A DNA stretch of 64,000 nt from a bacterium (lineage in GTDB: Bacteria; Bacillota; Bacilli; Lactobacillales; Streptococcaceae): the NCBI GenBank assembly GCA_905221325.1, contig CAJNCS010000001.1, forward strand, positions 62,001 to 126,000, in the 5' to 3' direction. The position numbers and the translations under genes were made by a program. Under the pieces are notes generated by a model that was not told the DNA's origin, ran no database searches, and was given only the letters and a program-made list of their open reading frames with translations. Of this stretch, positions 19,469 to 32,551 are shown one piece after another. The number at the start of each line of letters is the position of its first letter. Position 1 is the stretch's first letter.

Positions 19469-21936
19469 TATACTTCACTCTCTGTTTCAATTTCAGTCCC
19501 AACTTCTTCTTTTTCTGCTGCGGCAACCGTTGTAAAGGTCACAATCTTAGCATCCTGATCCAGACGCATCACCTTAACTCCCATAGTTGAGCGTCCTGTT
19601 TGTGAAATATTGGCAACGTTTGTTCGAATCATGACACCTGTATCTGTGATAATCATCAGGTCTTCATCACCTTTAACAGTTAGGAGGCCTGCAAGAGGAC
19701 CATTCTTCTCAGCAACATTGGCAGTCTTCATCCCTTTACCACCACGGCCTTTAGTTGGATATTCAGTAGCAAGGGTACGCTTACCATAACCTTTTTCAGT
19801 GATGATAAGAACTTCGTCTTGATTTGTAATCACGCTAGCACCAACTACTGTGTCACCCTCACGAAGATTGACTCCTCGGACACCTGTCGCGATACGGCTC
19901 ATGCCACGAACAGCTGACTGATTAAAACGAACAGCATAACCAAACTTGGTACCAATGATAATATCCGTATCTTCTTCTGTCAGCAAGACATTAATCAATT
20001 CGTCTTCATCCTTGAGATTCAAGGCTTTAAGTCCATTTTGACGAATATTAGCGAACTCTTTAACACTGGTTCTCTTCACAACACCGTGACGAGTTGTGAA
20101 GAAGAGATAAGCATCATCACTACGTTCAGACTCAACGTTGATGATGGTCTGAATGCTCTCACCTTCGTCCAACTTCAAAAGATTGACAACTGGCAAGCCC
20201 TTGGCTGTACGACCATATTCAGGAATTTCATAACCTTTTAGTCGGTATACTCGTCCTTTATTGGTAAAGAAGAGCAAATGATCATGGGTGCTGGTTGAAA
20301 CCAACTCACGCACAAAGTCATCATCCTTAACTCCCGTACCTTGGACACCACGACCACCACGTTTTTGAGCAGTGAACTCACCTTGGTCCAAACGTTTGAT
20401 GTAACCCTTGTTAGAGAGAGTAATCAAGACATCCGACTCTTCAATCAAATCTTCATCTTCAAGAGTTAAGACTTCTCCGACCATCAACTCGGTACGTCGT
20501 TTGTCACCAAACTTGCGTTTGACCTCGTCCAATTCCTCTTTGATGATTTGAGCTACACGCTCAGGTTTAGCAAGAATATCAGCCAAATCTGCAATCAAGG
20601 CAATCAATTCATCATATTCAGACTGAATCTTATCACGTTCCAATCCTGTCAAACGACGAAGACGCATATCAAGGATAGCTTGACTTTGACGTTCAGAAAG
20701 CTTGAACTTGCTCATCAATTCGGCTTGGGCTTCCGCATCCGTTTCACTAGCACGGATGATACGAATCACTTCGTCGATATGGTCTAGTGCAATTAAAAGA
20801 CCTTCTAAAATGTGCGCACGCGCTTCTGCTTTTTCCTTGTCAAAACGGGTACGGCGAACCACCACTTCTTTTTGGTGCTCGATATAAGCATCCAAAATTT
20901 GACGAAGGGACAAGATCTTCGGTACACCATTTTGAATAGCAAGCATATTGAAACCAAAGTTAGTTTGCATCTGGGTCATCTTGAAGAGGTTGTTAAGGAT
21001 AACGTTGGCAGACGCGTCGCGTTTAACCTCGATTACAAAGCGAACGCCTTCACGGTTGGACTCATCACGTACGGCTGTAATGCCCTCAATTCGTTTTTCC
21101 TGAACCAAGCGAACAATATGCTCATGTACCTTGGTTTTATTAACCATATAAGGGAATTCCGTTACAACAATCCGCTCACGACCCGTCTTAGTGGTTTCAA
21201 TCTCTGTACGAGAACGAAGAACAATCGATCCTTTACCAGTTTCGTAGGCCTTATGAATACCTGATTTCCCCATGACAAGAGCACCAGTTGGAAAATCTGG
21301 ACCAGGCAAGACTTCCATCAAGTCCTTAGTCGTCACATCTGGATTGTCCATGACCAACTTCACAGCATCAATGGTTTCACTCAAGTTGTGAGGTGGAATA
21401 TTGGTTGCCATCCCAACAGCGATACCCGTTGCTCCATTGACCAAAAGGTTTGGAAAACGAGCAGGCAAAACCAAGGGTTCACGTTCATTGGCATCATAGT
21501 TATCAACGAAATCAACTGTATTTTTATTGATATCACGAAGCATTTCCAGAGCAATCTTGCTCATGCGTGCCTCAGTGTAACGTTGAGCGGCAGCACCGTC
21601 CCCGTCCATGGAACCAAAGTTTCCATGCCCATCCACAAGCATGTAACGGTAGCTCCACCATTGAGCCATACGGACCATGGCTTCATAAATAGAGGAATCT
21701 CCGTGCGGGTGGTATTTACCCATAACATCCCCTGTAATACGGGCTGATTTTTTATGAGGTTTGTCTGGAGTAACACCTAATTCATTCATTCCGTAAAGAA
21801 TACGGCGGTGAACAGGTTTTAAGCCATCTCGAACATCAGGAAGGGCCCGCGCGACGATAACGCTCATGGCGTAGTCGATAAAGCTGGTCTTCATCTCCTT
21901 TGTCAGATTGACATTCACTAAATTTTTATCCTGCAT
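19468..21936 (-). CDS. gyrA: DNA gyrase subunit A
   Basis: GyrA is the cleavage and religation subunit of gyrase. The 822-residue product from MQDKNLV matches the pneumococcal length. The catalytic tyrosine is Tyr120 in AAQRYTEA. The quinolone-resistance region reads [12 protein letters not shown] with Ser81 and Glu85 unchanged, so no classical gyrA resistance mutation is present. The C-terminal beta-pinwheel contains the GyrA box QKRGGRG. ATG at 21934-21936 has GAGG upstream; a slightly longer start (21951) is less likely. The gene is transcribed with srtA. Confidence 0.98.
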   Translation of the reverse strand: MQDKNLVNVNLTKEMKTSFIDYAMSVIVARALPDVRDGLKPVHRRILYGMNELGVTPDKPHKKSARITGDVMGKYHPHGDSSIYEAMVRMAQWWSYRYMLVDGHGNFGSMDGDGAAAQRYTEARMSKIALEMLRDINKNTVDFVDNYDANEREPLVLPARFPNLLVNGATGIAVGMATNIPPHNLSETIDAVKLVMDNPDVTTKDLMEVLPGPDFPTGALVMGKSGIHKAYETGKGSIVLRSRTEIETTKTGRERIVVTEFPYMVNKTKVHEHIVRLVQEKRIEGITAVRDESNREGVRFVIEVKRDASANVILNNLFKMTQMQTNFGFNMLAIQNGVPKILSLRQILDAYIEHQKEVVVRRTRFDKEKAEARAHILEGLLIALDHIDEVIRIIRASETDAEAQAELMSKFKLSERQSQAILDMRLRRLTGLERDKIQSEYDELIALIADLADILAKPERVAQIIKEELDEVKRKFGDKRRTELMVGEVLTLEDEDLIEESDVLITLSNKGYIKRLDQGEFTAQKRGGRGVQGTGVKDDDFVRELVSTSTHDHLLFFTNKGRVYRLKGYEIPEYGRTAKGLPVVNLLKLDEGESIQTIINVESERSDDAYLFFTTRHGVVKRTSVKEFANIRQNGLKALNLKDEDELINVLLTEEDTDIIIGTKFGYAVRFNQSAVRGMSRIATGVRGVNLREGDTVVGASVITNQDEVLIITEKGYGKRTLATEYPTKGRGGKGMKTANVAEKNGPLAGLLTVKGDEDLMIITDTGVMIRTNVANISQTGRSTMGVKVMRLDQDAKIVTFTTVAAAEKEEVGTEIETESEV

Positions 21937-21973
21937 TAATAAATGCCTCATTTCACTATTAGTAATTAGATAT

Positions 21974-21982
21974 ATTATACCA
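21974..21982 (-). promoter_or_regulatory. gyrA promoter (extended -10)
   Basis: The minus strand reads TGGTATAAT, a perfect extended -10, about 38 bp before gyrA. No good -35 is visible. Confidence 0.7.
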
Positions 21983-22015
21983 TAAAATGTCCTTTATTTC
22001 AGGCTTCTGAAACTA

Positions 22016-22030
22016 CTAAAACGTTTACAT
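22016..22030. promoter_or_regulatory. cre-like CcpA site upstream of ldh
   Basis: CTAAAACGTTTACAT resembles the CcpA operator (core AAACGTTTACA). It ends 21 bp before the ldh -35, a position more typical of activation than of repression. It lies between gyrA and ldh and could act on either. The call is by eye. Confidence 0.45.
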
Positions 22031-22051
22031 CAATAACCGAATAGAATATTC

Positions 22052-22101
22052 GTGACAAAGCTTTTTAAAAGTGATAGAATGAAAGTGTCTGGGGATTCCC
22101 C
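22052..22101 (+). promoter_or_regulatory. ldh promoter and 5' leader hairpin
   Basis: GTGACA (22052-22057), a 17-bp spacer and TAGAAT (22075-22080) form the promoter. A hairpin GGGG-ATT-CCCC (22091-22101) lies within a few bases of the predicted mRNA 5' end and may stabilise this abundant transcript. Confidence 0.7.
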
Positions 22102-22127
22102 TAAAAAAAAATGAAGGAGATGTTTAG

Positions 22128-23117
<990 letters not shown>

Positions 23118-23123
23118 TGAAAA

Positions 23124-23158
23124 GAAGGTTCTCATTTCATGGGAACCTCTTTCTTTTT
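23124..23158 (+). terminator. Terminator of ldh
   Basis: AGGTTCTCAT-TTC-ATGGGAACCT followed by CTTTCTTTTT directly follows the ldh stop. The single mismatch is a G-U pair in RNA. Confidence 0.85.
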
Positions 23159-23190
23159 GCACAGAACGATAAAATCATATTTTCCAAAAC

Positions 23191-23239
23191 AAAAAAGCCT
23201 ACTGACCAAGCTAAGTAGCTTGATACAATAGGCTTTTTT
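23191..23239. terminator. Bidirectional terminator between hup and ldh
   Basis: AAAAAAGCCTA and TAGGCTTTTTT pair around an inner AAGCTA/TAGCTT stem. It serves hup on the minus strand and backs up the ldh terminator on the plus strand. Confidence 0.85.
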
Positions 23240-23247
23240 AAAATTCA

Positions 23248-23523
23248 TTATTTAACAGCGTCTTTAAGAGCTTTACCAGCTTTGAATGCTGGAACTTTAG
23301 AAGCTGCAATTTTGATTTCTTTACCAGTTTGTGGGTTGCGACCTTTACGTGCAGCACGCTCACGAACTTCAAAGTTACCAAAACCGATCAATTGAACTTT
23401 TTCACCAGCTGCAAGGTATTCAGTTACTGCTGCGAATACAGCGTCAACAGCTGCTGCTGAATCTTTCTTAGTCAATTCTGTAGCTTCTGCTACTTTAGCG
23501 ATCAAATCTTGTTTGTTTGCCAT
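23248..23523 (-). CDS. hup: DNA-binding protein HU
   Basis: HU is the main nucleoid protein and binds and bends DNA without strong sequence preference. The 91-residue product shows the family signature [21 protein letters not shown] with the beta-arm prolines. It is strongly biased in codon use and has a near-consensus promoter, as expected for an abundant protein. It is monocistronic between degV and ldh. Confidence 0.97.
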   Translation of the reverse strand: MANKQDLIAKVAEATELTKKDSAAAVDAVFAAVTEYLAAGEKVQLIGFGNFEVRERAARKGRNPQTGKEIKIAASKVPAFKAGKALKDAVK

Positions 23524-23563
23524 GTTAATAATTCCTCCAAATAATTTCTAATTAACAAATATA

Positions 23564-23592
23564 ATCATATCCTAAAATTGCCCACAGGTCAA
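23564..23592 (-). promoter_or_regulatory. hup promoter
   Basis: On the minus strand TTGACC (23587-23592), 17 bp and TATGAT (23564-23569) precede hup by 40 bp. Confidence 0.8.
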
Positions 23593-23630
23593 GTCAAAAA
23601 CGCTATTTCTAACGATTTTTCTCTATTTTT

Positions 23631-24467
23631 TTAGGAATGATATCGAACTAAGATAGCCCATGCATTTTCGCCTGTATGTGTCTGAATGATAGAGCCTGTT
23701 TCCAGTACTGAGATTGGTTTTTCGACATAAGTTTGTAAAACACTTTTCATCTCATTGGCCCATTCATTGGTACCAGCGTAGGAAATTCCAATCTCTACAA
23801 CCGATTTATGAGAAAGGGTCTCGGCTAGCTCATCAAGCCATTTTTTAAATGTCTTAGCACCGCGCCCCTTTACAATAGGTTGCAGTTCATGCTCCTTCAT
23901 TTGCATGACGACACGAATATTTAACAGAGAACTGATCAAGCCTGTCACACGCCCAATACGACCACCTTTGACTAAATTTTCCAAAGTCGAAACACCGATA
24001 TAAAGTTCGGTATGATTTTTCACATCTTCCACACGTGCCAAGATAGTTTCTAAATCTTTCCCTTCTTGAGCAAGTTTAGCAGCTTCAACAACTTGAAACT
24101 TCATAGCTTGGTCAGTAAAAGAACTATCAATAACGGTCACATCAGCGCTAGAGAGGCTTGCTCCTTGGCGAGCAGCTTCAACAGTTCCAGACAAGGCATG
24201 GGACATGTGAATAGCGAGTATCTGACTGCCGTCTTTACCTAGTTCTTCAAAAACTTCAGCAAATACTCCCACTGGAGGCTGACTGGTTTTAGGCAGATTT
24301 TTACTCTCTTGCATGAGATGAAGGAATTCCCCCTCTTTCAAATCTGCATCAGAATAAAGGATACCATCAATCATCACAGATAAAGGAACAACGGTGATAT
24401 TTAATTCTTTAACTACTTCTGGTTCAATAGTAACAGAGGAATCCGTTACAATTTTTACTTGTGTCAT
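23631..24467 (-). CDS. DegV family fatty-acid-binding protein
   Basis: The 278-residue protein from [11 protein letters not shown] is a DegV/FakB-type protein. These bind a fatty acid and present it to the kinase FakA for phosphorylation before entry into phospholipid synthesis. The N-terminal [23 protein letters not shown] and GRIGRV motifs are typical. I chose the ATG at 24467 by alignment with the family; a longer ORF to 24512 adds an unlikely leader. It lies next to hup, as I recall for pneumococcus. Confidence 0.9.
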   Translation of the reverse strand: MTQVKIVTDSSVTIEPEVVKELNITVVPLSVMIDGILYSDADLKEGEFLHLMQESKNLPKTSQPPVGVFAEVFEELGKDGSQILAIHMSHALSGTVEAARQGASLSSADVTVIDSSFTDQAMKFQVVEAAKLAQEGKDLETILARVEDVKNHTELYIGVSTLENLVKGGRIGRVTGLISSLLNIRVVMQMKEHELQPIVKGRGAKTFKKWLDELAETLSHKSVVEIGISYAGTNEWANEMKSVLQTYVEKPISVLETGSIIQTHTGENAWAILVRYHS

Positions 24468-24574
24468 ATCTTCAATCTTTCTATTCTTCTCAATAAGATA
24501 GGGGTTTATCACCTTTATTATATCAAAAAATTGTTAAAAAATCATAATGAATCCAATGAAAAAGCTTGGAATTT

Positions 24575-24583
24575 TGGTATAAT
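24575..24583 (+). promoter_or_regulatory. Extended -10 promoter of the YitT gene
   Basis: TGGTATAAT lies 28 bp before the ATG at 24611. There is no convincing -35. Confidence 0.65.
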
Positions 24584-24610
24584 CTATCTATAGAAAAGCG
24601 AGGGAGAATC

Positions 24611-25459
24611 ATGATCCGAAAAGTTCAGCCTATTGTCACTATCATACTTGGGGCAGCTATTTATGCCTTTGGTCTTACCTATTTTGTAGTTCCTCATCAT
24701 TTGTTTGAAGGCGGAGCAACTGGTATCACATTGATTACCTTCTATCTCTTTAAAATTCCTGTCTCAGTGATGAATCTCTTGATTAACATCCCTCTCTTTA
24801 TCTTGGCCTGGAAGATTTTTGGTCCTAAAACGCTCTACTCCAGCCTTTTGGGAACCATTTCCCTCTCGATCTGGCTTGCTGTCTTTGAACGAATTCCTTT
24901 ACAATTTGACTTGCAAGGTGATCTCATTATTGTCTCTTTAGTTTCTGGTGTTTTACTGGGAGTTGGTTTAGGAATTATCTTTAATGCTGGTGGTACAACA
25001 GGTGGATCAGATATTGTTGCTCGCATCCTCAACAAATACACCAATATTTCAATTGGAAAATTGCTTTTCTCGCTTGATTTCATTATTCTAATGTTGATTT
25101 TGATTATCTTCCAAGATTTGCGCCTAGTGACTTATACCCTCTTATTTGACTTTATCATCGCTCGTGTTATCGACCTGATCGGTGAAGGAGGTTATGCTGG
25201 TAAAGGATTTATGATTATTACCCAATATCCTGATCAGTTGGCCAAAAAGATTAACGATGAACTCGGACGTGGCGTAACCTTTATATCTGGTCAAGGTTAC
25301 TACAGCAAAAAGGATTTAAAAATTATCTACTGTATCGTCGGTCGAAATGAAATCGTTAAAATGAAGGATATGATTCACCAAATCGATCCTCAAGCCTTTA
25401 TCACCATCACAGAGGCCCATGAAATTCTTGGTGAAGGATTTACTTATGTGAAAGATTAA
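24611..25459 (+). CDS. YitT family membrane protein (DUF161/DUF2179)
   Basis: The 282-residue protein has five to six hydrophobic segments in the first 190 residues, including a glycine-rich GGTTGGSDIVARILN motif. A soluble C-terminal DUF2179 domain follows (about residues 205-280, GYAGKGFMIITQYP and SGQGYYSKKD). The family is widespread in Firmicutes and has no settled function. Start at 24611 is chosen because GAGGGAG precedes it. It is divergent from degV and ends in a terminator shared with the permease gene. Confidence 0.88.
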   Translation: MIRKVQPIVTIILGAAIYAFGLTYFVVPHHLFEGGATGITLITFYLFKIPVSVMNLLINIPLFILAWKIFGPKTLYSSLLGTISLSIWLAVFERIPLQFDLQGDLIIVSLVSGVLLGVGLGIIFNAGGTTGGSDIVARILNKYTNISIGKLLFSLDFIILMLILIIFQDLRLVTYTLLFDFIIARVIDLIGEGGYAGKGFMIITQYPDQLAKKINDELGRGVTFISGQGYYSKKDLKIIYCIVGRNEIVKMKDMIHQIDPQAFITITEAHEILGEGFTYVKD

Positions 25460-25484
25460 AAAAGCTGGGAAATCCCAGCTTTTA
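25458..25484. terminator. Bidirectional terminator between YitT and permease genes
   Basis: AAAAAAGCTGGGA-AA-TCCCAGCTTTTA has tracts for both directions. The two converging genes end on either side of it. Confidence 0.9.
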
Positions 25485-26879
25485 TTCTTCTTCTGCGAGG
25501 GTTGAATGACGGAACCCGTAAGTAAAGTAAATGACTAGACCAACTACAAGAGCAATACCAAAGGCAAGCCAGGTATCTAAACTATATTGAAGCATAAAGG
25601 AAAGACAGATAAGAATGGAAAGGATTGGCAAAAGCGGTACTAAAGGAGTTTTGAATTCTCCTTCTTTTGGCATGCCCTTATCCTTTCTGAGTTTTATTAT
25701 TCCGTAGGCTAGCAAAATGAGATAAGCTAGTGTACAGATATTTAAAAAGGCAGCGATACTGGCTAGCGGAAAGATTCCTGCTGCAATGGCTGAAGCAACT
25801 CCTGTTAAGATGGTCGCATTTTTAGGAACGCGACTGGTCTTGCTTAATTGTTTGAAGCTTTGAGGTAAAAGTCCATCACGTGCTAAGCTATAAATCATCC
25901 GAGACAGAGCGTAGGTCATGGAAATACATACGGTTATCAGGGTTAGAATGGCTACCAGTGAAACATAGTTGGCTGCCCAGCCAATTCCGATACTACGCAA
26001 TGAAAAGGCCACTGCATCGTCCACATTGAGTTTGCTATAGTGAACAATCCCAGTCAATACTATTGTTACCAAGGCATAGAGAATAGTGACAATTGTCAGA
26101 GAAAGCACAATTCCGCGAGGAATATTTTTTTGCGGAATTTGAATTTCATCAACTGCCATGGAAATCGACTCAAAACCGAGAAAACCGAAGAACATCAAAG
26201 ATGCACCTGCCATAATCCCAGTGCTTCCTCCATAAATCTGGCCAAAGCCAAAAGGAGCAAAATTCATCCAATTTTCTGGCTTGATGTACCAAATACCAAC
26301 TAGGATAAATAAGGCGAGAGCTGAGAATTTCAAGACCACTAAAAGCGAATTAAAGCGTAAGGCTGCCTTGGAATTTAATAAAACCAATCCTGTTACCAAA
26401 GCAAGCACCAAAATAGGTAAAAGGTCGATATAGGTGCCTTGTTCGGGGTTAAAGGTGCCATTCAAGGCTTGGGGCATGGAAATACCATAATTACTGAGTA
26501 AGCCCTTAAAGTAAGCTGCCCAACCAGACGCCACACCTGAAACAGCTGTCATAAATTCCATGATGGTCAACCAGCCAGCAATCCATGCTGGTAATTCTCC
26601 TAAAATCGCATAGAGATAACTATAAGCGCCACCAGTTGCAGGCACACGCGAGGCAAATTCTGCAAAAAAGAGAGCTGATAGAGAAACACACAGGGCAGAA
26701 ATCACGATGGAAACCACTAGTGATGGACCAGCTAGTGTAGCTGCCGCTGTTCCTGTAATGGTGAAAATCCCCGTCCCTACCATGGCACCGATCCCTAATA
26801 GAATCAAATCCCATAATTTCAAATGGCGATGCATTTCCGTTCGTCCCAGACTAACATCCTTGGTTCTAAAAATATTCAT
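25482..26879 (-). CDS. APC family amino-acid permease (cationic type)
   Basis: The 465-residue protein has 12 to 14 membrane helices and the APC signature IGAMVGTGIFTITG near residue 32. FAEFASRVPATGGAYSYLY and GFLGFESISMAVDE follow. It resembles the cationic amino-acid transporter (CAT/YfnA) group, so branched-chain or basic amino acids are plausible substrates; sequence alone does not decide. It is monocistronic, with a bidirectional terminator at its 3' end. Confidence 0.9.
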   Translation of the reverse strand: MNIFRTKDVSLGRTEMHRHLKLWDLILLGIGAMVGTGIFTITGTAAATLAGPSLVVSIVISALCVSLSALFFAEFASRVPATGGAYSYLYAILGELPAWIAGWLTIMEFMTAVSGVASGWAAYFKGLLSNYGISMPQALNGTFNPEQGTYIDLLPILVLALVTGLVLLNSKAALRFNSLLVVLKFSALALFILVGIWYIKPENWMNFAPFGFGQIYGGSTGIMAGASLMFFGFLGFESISMAVDEIQIPQKNIPRGIVLSLTIVTILYALVTIVLTGIVHYSKLNVDDAVAFSLRSIGIGWAANYVSLVAILTLITVCISMTYALSRMIYSLARDGLLPQSFKQLSKTSRVPKNATILTGVASAIAAGIFPLASIAAFLNICTLAYLILLAYGIIKLRKDKGMPKEGEFKTPLVPLLPILSILICLSFMLQYSLDTWLAFGIALVVGLVIYFTYGFRHSTLAEEE

Positions 26880-26958
26880 ACTTCATCTCCACTAAATATA
26901 GTTGTTTTATTTTACCATATAAAAGCATTTTTGTGAATATTTATTAGGTTCTTTTTTG

Positions 26959-26992
26959 AAAAAAATTCTGAACAGGAAGACTTCCTGTTCAG
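26959..26992 (-). terminator. Terminator of the suf operon
   Basis: CTGAACAGGAAG-T-CTTCCTGTTCAG, then AATTTTTTTC on the minus strand, follows sufB. The stem is perfect. Confidence 0.92.
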
Positions 26993-27005
26993 ATTTTGCA
27001 TATTC

Positions 27006-28418
27006 TTACCCAACAGACCCTTCCATTTCATAGCTAATCAAGCGGTTCAGCTCAACTGCGTATTCCATTGGAAGTTCTTTGGTGAAGGGCTCTACAAATC
27101 CCATGACGATCATCTCAGTTGCCTCAGATTCTGACAAACCACGGCTCATGAGGTAATAGAGTTGTTCTTCTGAAATCTTAGAAACCTTGGCTTCGTGTTC
27201 CAAAGCAACTTGCGAGTTGTGAATTTCATTAAATGGAATAGTATCTGACGCTGATAAGTCATCCATGATAATGGTATCACACTCGATGTGAGAAACAGAT
27301 TTCTTAGAGTTCTTGTTAAAGGTCACTTGTCCACGGTAGTCTACCTTTCCTCCGCCTTTAGCGATGGATTTAGACACGATAGAGGAGCTTGTATGTGGAG
27401 CGTTGTGGATCATCTTGGCACCCGTATCTTGGTGTTGCCCAGCATTGGCAAAGGCGATCGAAAGCATGGTACCACGCGCTCCTTCTCCATCTAGATAAAC
27501 AGATGGGTATTTCATGGTTGTTTTGGCACCCAAGTTTCCATCAATCCACTCAACTGTCGCATCTTTCAAAGCTTTGGCACGTTTTGTTACTAGGTTATAG
27601 ACGTTATCAGACCAGTTTTGAATAGTCGTATAACGCATATAAGCTCCGTCCAAGGCAAAGATTTCTACGATGGCAGCGTGCAAGCTATTGCTTGAATATG
27701 TTGGTGCTGTACATCCTTCTACGTAGTGGACGCTCGCTCCCTCGTCAACGATAATCAAGGTACGTTCAAACTGACCTGTATTTTCGTTATTGATACGGAA
27801 GTAGGTTTGAAGTGGAATATCTACCTTGACACCTTTTGGCACGTAGATAAAGGTTCCACCAGACCATACTGCTGAGTTGAGGGCAGCCAACTTGTTATCC
27901 GTCGGCGGTACCAACTTGGCAAAGTATTGTTTAAACAAGTCTGGGTATTCCTTGAGGGCAGAATCCGTATCTGTAAAGATAATGCCTAACTTCTCAAATT
28001 CTTCCTTCATGTTGTGGTAAACCACTTCTGACTCGTACTGAGCAGAGGCTCCTGCTAGATAAGCGCGCTCAGCTTCTGGAATCCCGATACGTTCAAAGGT
28101 TTCTTTGATTTTTTCAGGAACTTCATCCCAAGAACGGGCAGGTTTATCAGAAGGTTTTTGATAGTAAATCAAGTCATCAAAGTCAATCTCTGACAAGTCC
28201 GCTCCCCAAGTTTGCATAGGCATTTTCTTGAAGGTTTCATAAGATTTCAAACGGAATTCCAACATCCACTCTGGCTCACCCTTGGCAGCAGATAATTCAC
28301 GAATAACACCTTCGTTGAGTCCTTTTCCTGTCGATAGGACAGGCTCTACATCATCATGGAAACCAAATTTATATTCACCAAGATCAATTGGTTTTGGTTC
28401 TACTCTTTCTTCAGCCAT
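27006..28418 (-). CDS. sufB: Fe-S cluster assembly scaffold SufB
   Basis: SufB is the scaffold of the SUF iron-sulfur assembly machine and works as the SufBC2D complex. The 470-residue protein contains [50 protein letters not shown] and EHEAKVSKI, all conserved in the family. It is the last gene of the sufC-D-S-U-B operon, the usual Firmicute order, and lies 35 bp after sufU. Confidence 0.98.
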   Translation of the reverse strand: MAEERVEPKPIDLGEYKFGFHDDVEPVLSTGKGLNEGVIRELSAAKGEPEWMLEFRLKSYETFKKMPMQTWGADLSEIDFDDLIYYQKPSDKPARSWDEVPEKIKETFERIGIPEAERAYLAGASAQYESEVVYHNMKEEFEKLGIIFTDTDSALKEYPDLFKQYFAKLVPPTDNKLAALNSAVWSGGTFIYVPKGVKVDIPLQTYFRINNENTGQFERTLIIVDEGASVHYVEGCTAPTYSSNSLHAAIVEIFALDGAYMRYTTIQNWSDNVYNLVTKRAKALKDATVEWIDGNLGAKTTMKYPSVYLDGEGARGTMLSIAFANAGQHQDTGAKMIHNAPHTSSSIVSKSIAKGGGKVDYRGQVTFNKNSKKSVSHIECDTIIMDDLSASDTIPFNEIHNSQVALEHEAKVSKISEEQLYYLMSRGLSESEATEMIVMGFVEPFTKELPMEYAVELNRLISYEMEGSVG

Positions 28419-28453
28419 AATATCCTTTCTTTCATTATATATTTCTATGTTTC

Positions 28454-31380
<2,927 letters not shown>

Positions 31381-31407
31381 TTACTTCTCCTAAAAGATAC
31401 GAGGGAA

Positions 31408-32178
31408 TTACAATTCTTCCTTGTAGTCGTAGCCAAGTTCTTCAGCTAGTTTTGCGTATCCTTCACGTTCCAAACGGGCAGCCAATTCTGGACCACCAGA
31501 AAGAACCACACGACCTTCCATCATCACGTGTACCACGTCTGGTGTGATGTAGTTCAAAAGACGTTGGTAGTGTGTGATGATCATAGCACCAAAACCTTCG
31601 CCACGCATAGCATTGACACCTTTCGATACAACTTTAAGAGCGTCAATATCAAGACCTGAGTCAATCTCATCCAAAAGGGCAAAAGTTGGTTCCAACATCA
31701 AGAGTTGAAGAATTTCATTACGTTTTTTCTCACCACCAGAGAAGCCTTCGTTGAGATAGCGCTCTGCCATTTCTTCTTTCATATTGAGCAATTCCATTTT
31801 CTCGTCTAGTTTAGTGATAAACTCACGAACTGAAATCTTCTCGTCATCTTCTTTACCAGCATTCATAGCTGCACGAAGAAATTCAGCATTGGTAATTCCT
31901 GGAATTTCTGATGGGTACTGCATAGCAAGGAAAAGTCCCATACGAGCGCGCTCGTCCACTTCCAAATCAAGGATGTTTACACCATCAAACAAGACCTCAC
32001 CTTTAGTAACTTCATAGTTAGGGTTCCCCATGATAGCTGCAGAAAGAGTCGATTTACCAGTACCATTTGGTCCCATGATAGCGGCGATTTCTCCTGTTTT
32101 CAGAGTCAGATTGACTCCTTTCAAAATTTCTTTTCCTTCAATCTCAACGTGAAGATCTTTGATCTCTATTACTGACAT
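31408..32178 (-). CDS. sufC: Fe-S assembly ATPase SufC
   Basis: SufC is the ABC-type ATPase that drives conformational change in SufBD. The 256-residue protein has Walker A GPNGTGKST, the signature FSGGEKKRNE, Walker B FALLDEIDSGLD and the H-loop ITHYQR. The start MSVIEIKDL at 32178 follows AAGGAA; upstream in-frame ATGs lack that signal. It is the first gene of the suf operon. I see no clear regulator site in the 100-bp upstream region. Confidence 0.97.
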   Translation of the reverse strand: MSVIEIKDLHVEIEGKEILKGVNLTLKTGEIAAIMGPNGTGKSTLSAAIMGNPNYEVTKGEVLFDGVNILDLEVDERARMGLFLAMQYPSEIPGITNAEFLRAAMNAGKEDDEKISVREFITKLDEKMELLNMKEEMAERYLNEGFSGGEKKRNEILQLLMLEPTFALLDEIDSGLDIDALKVVSKGVNAMRGEGFGAMIITHYQRLLNYITPDVVHVMMEGRVVLSGGPELAARLEREGYAKLAEELGYDYKEEL

Positions 32179-32282
32179 GATAGTTCCTTTCTTTTTCTGG
32201 CCTACTTCCTTTATCCTTAAAGAAATCACTTACATTTCTCAAAAAATACAAGAAAAGGTCCATAAATATACTCTACTAGTAT

Positions 32283-32309
32283 AACAAAAAAAAGCCTAAA
32301 AGGCTTTGA
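32283..32309 (-). terminator. Terminator downstream of the DUF3272 gene
   Basis: On the minus strand AAAGCC-TTTT-AGGCTTTTTTTT follows the small membrane-protein gene and isolates suf from dnaX. Confidence 0.85.
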
Positions 32310-32329
32310 TTTTGTTTAGAAGCTAGTGA

Positions 32330-32524
32330 CTAATCTTTGCGATTTAAGCGCTGATCAATGGCATCTACTATTTTTCCCATTACATAACTTAACCTAAAAT
32401 TTCGAAAGAGTAAAATCGCCCAAAAAGCTGCCATAACATAGCGACCAGTCATCAAAGATTCATTGAAAAAATAAGTCTCAGCAGCCGTGAATAATGCTAT
32501 TATGATAAATTGTTGTCTGTCCAT
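32330..32524 (-). CDS. Small membrane protein (DUF3272-like)
   Basis: The 64-residue protein has two hydrophobic segments (about residues 5-20 and 28-42) and a basic C-terminus. It resembles the streptococcal DUF3272 family of unknown function. It starts 27 bp after dnaX on the same strand and ends in a terminator, so it is the last gene of the dnaX transcript. Confidence 0.75.
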   Translation of the reverse strand: MDRQQFIIIALFTAAETYFFNESLMTGRYVMAAFWAILLFRNFRLSYVMGKIVDAIDQRLNRKD

Positions 32525-32551
32525 AGGATTATTGTACCATGAAATCCACTT

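Noticed and set aside
22040..22053. ATATTCGTG upstream of ldh as a possible com-box
   Set aside because: It lacks the exact TACGAATA on either strand, and a good SigA promoter for ldh lies at this place.
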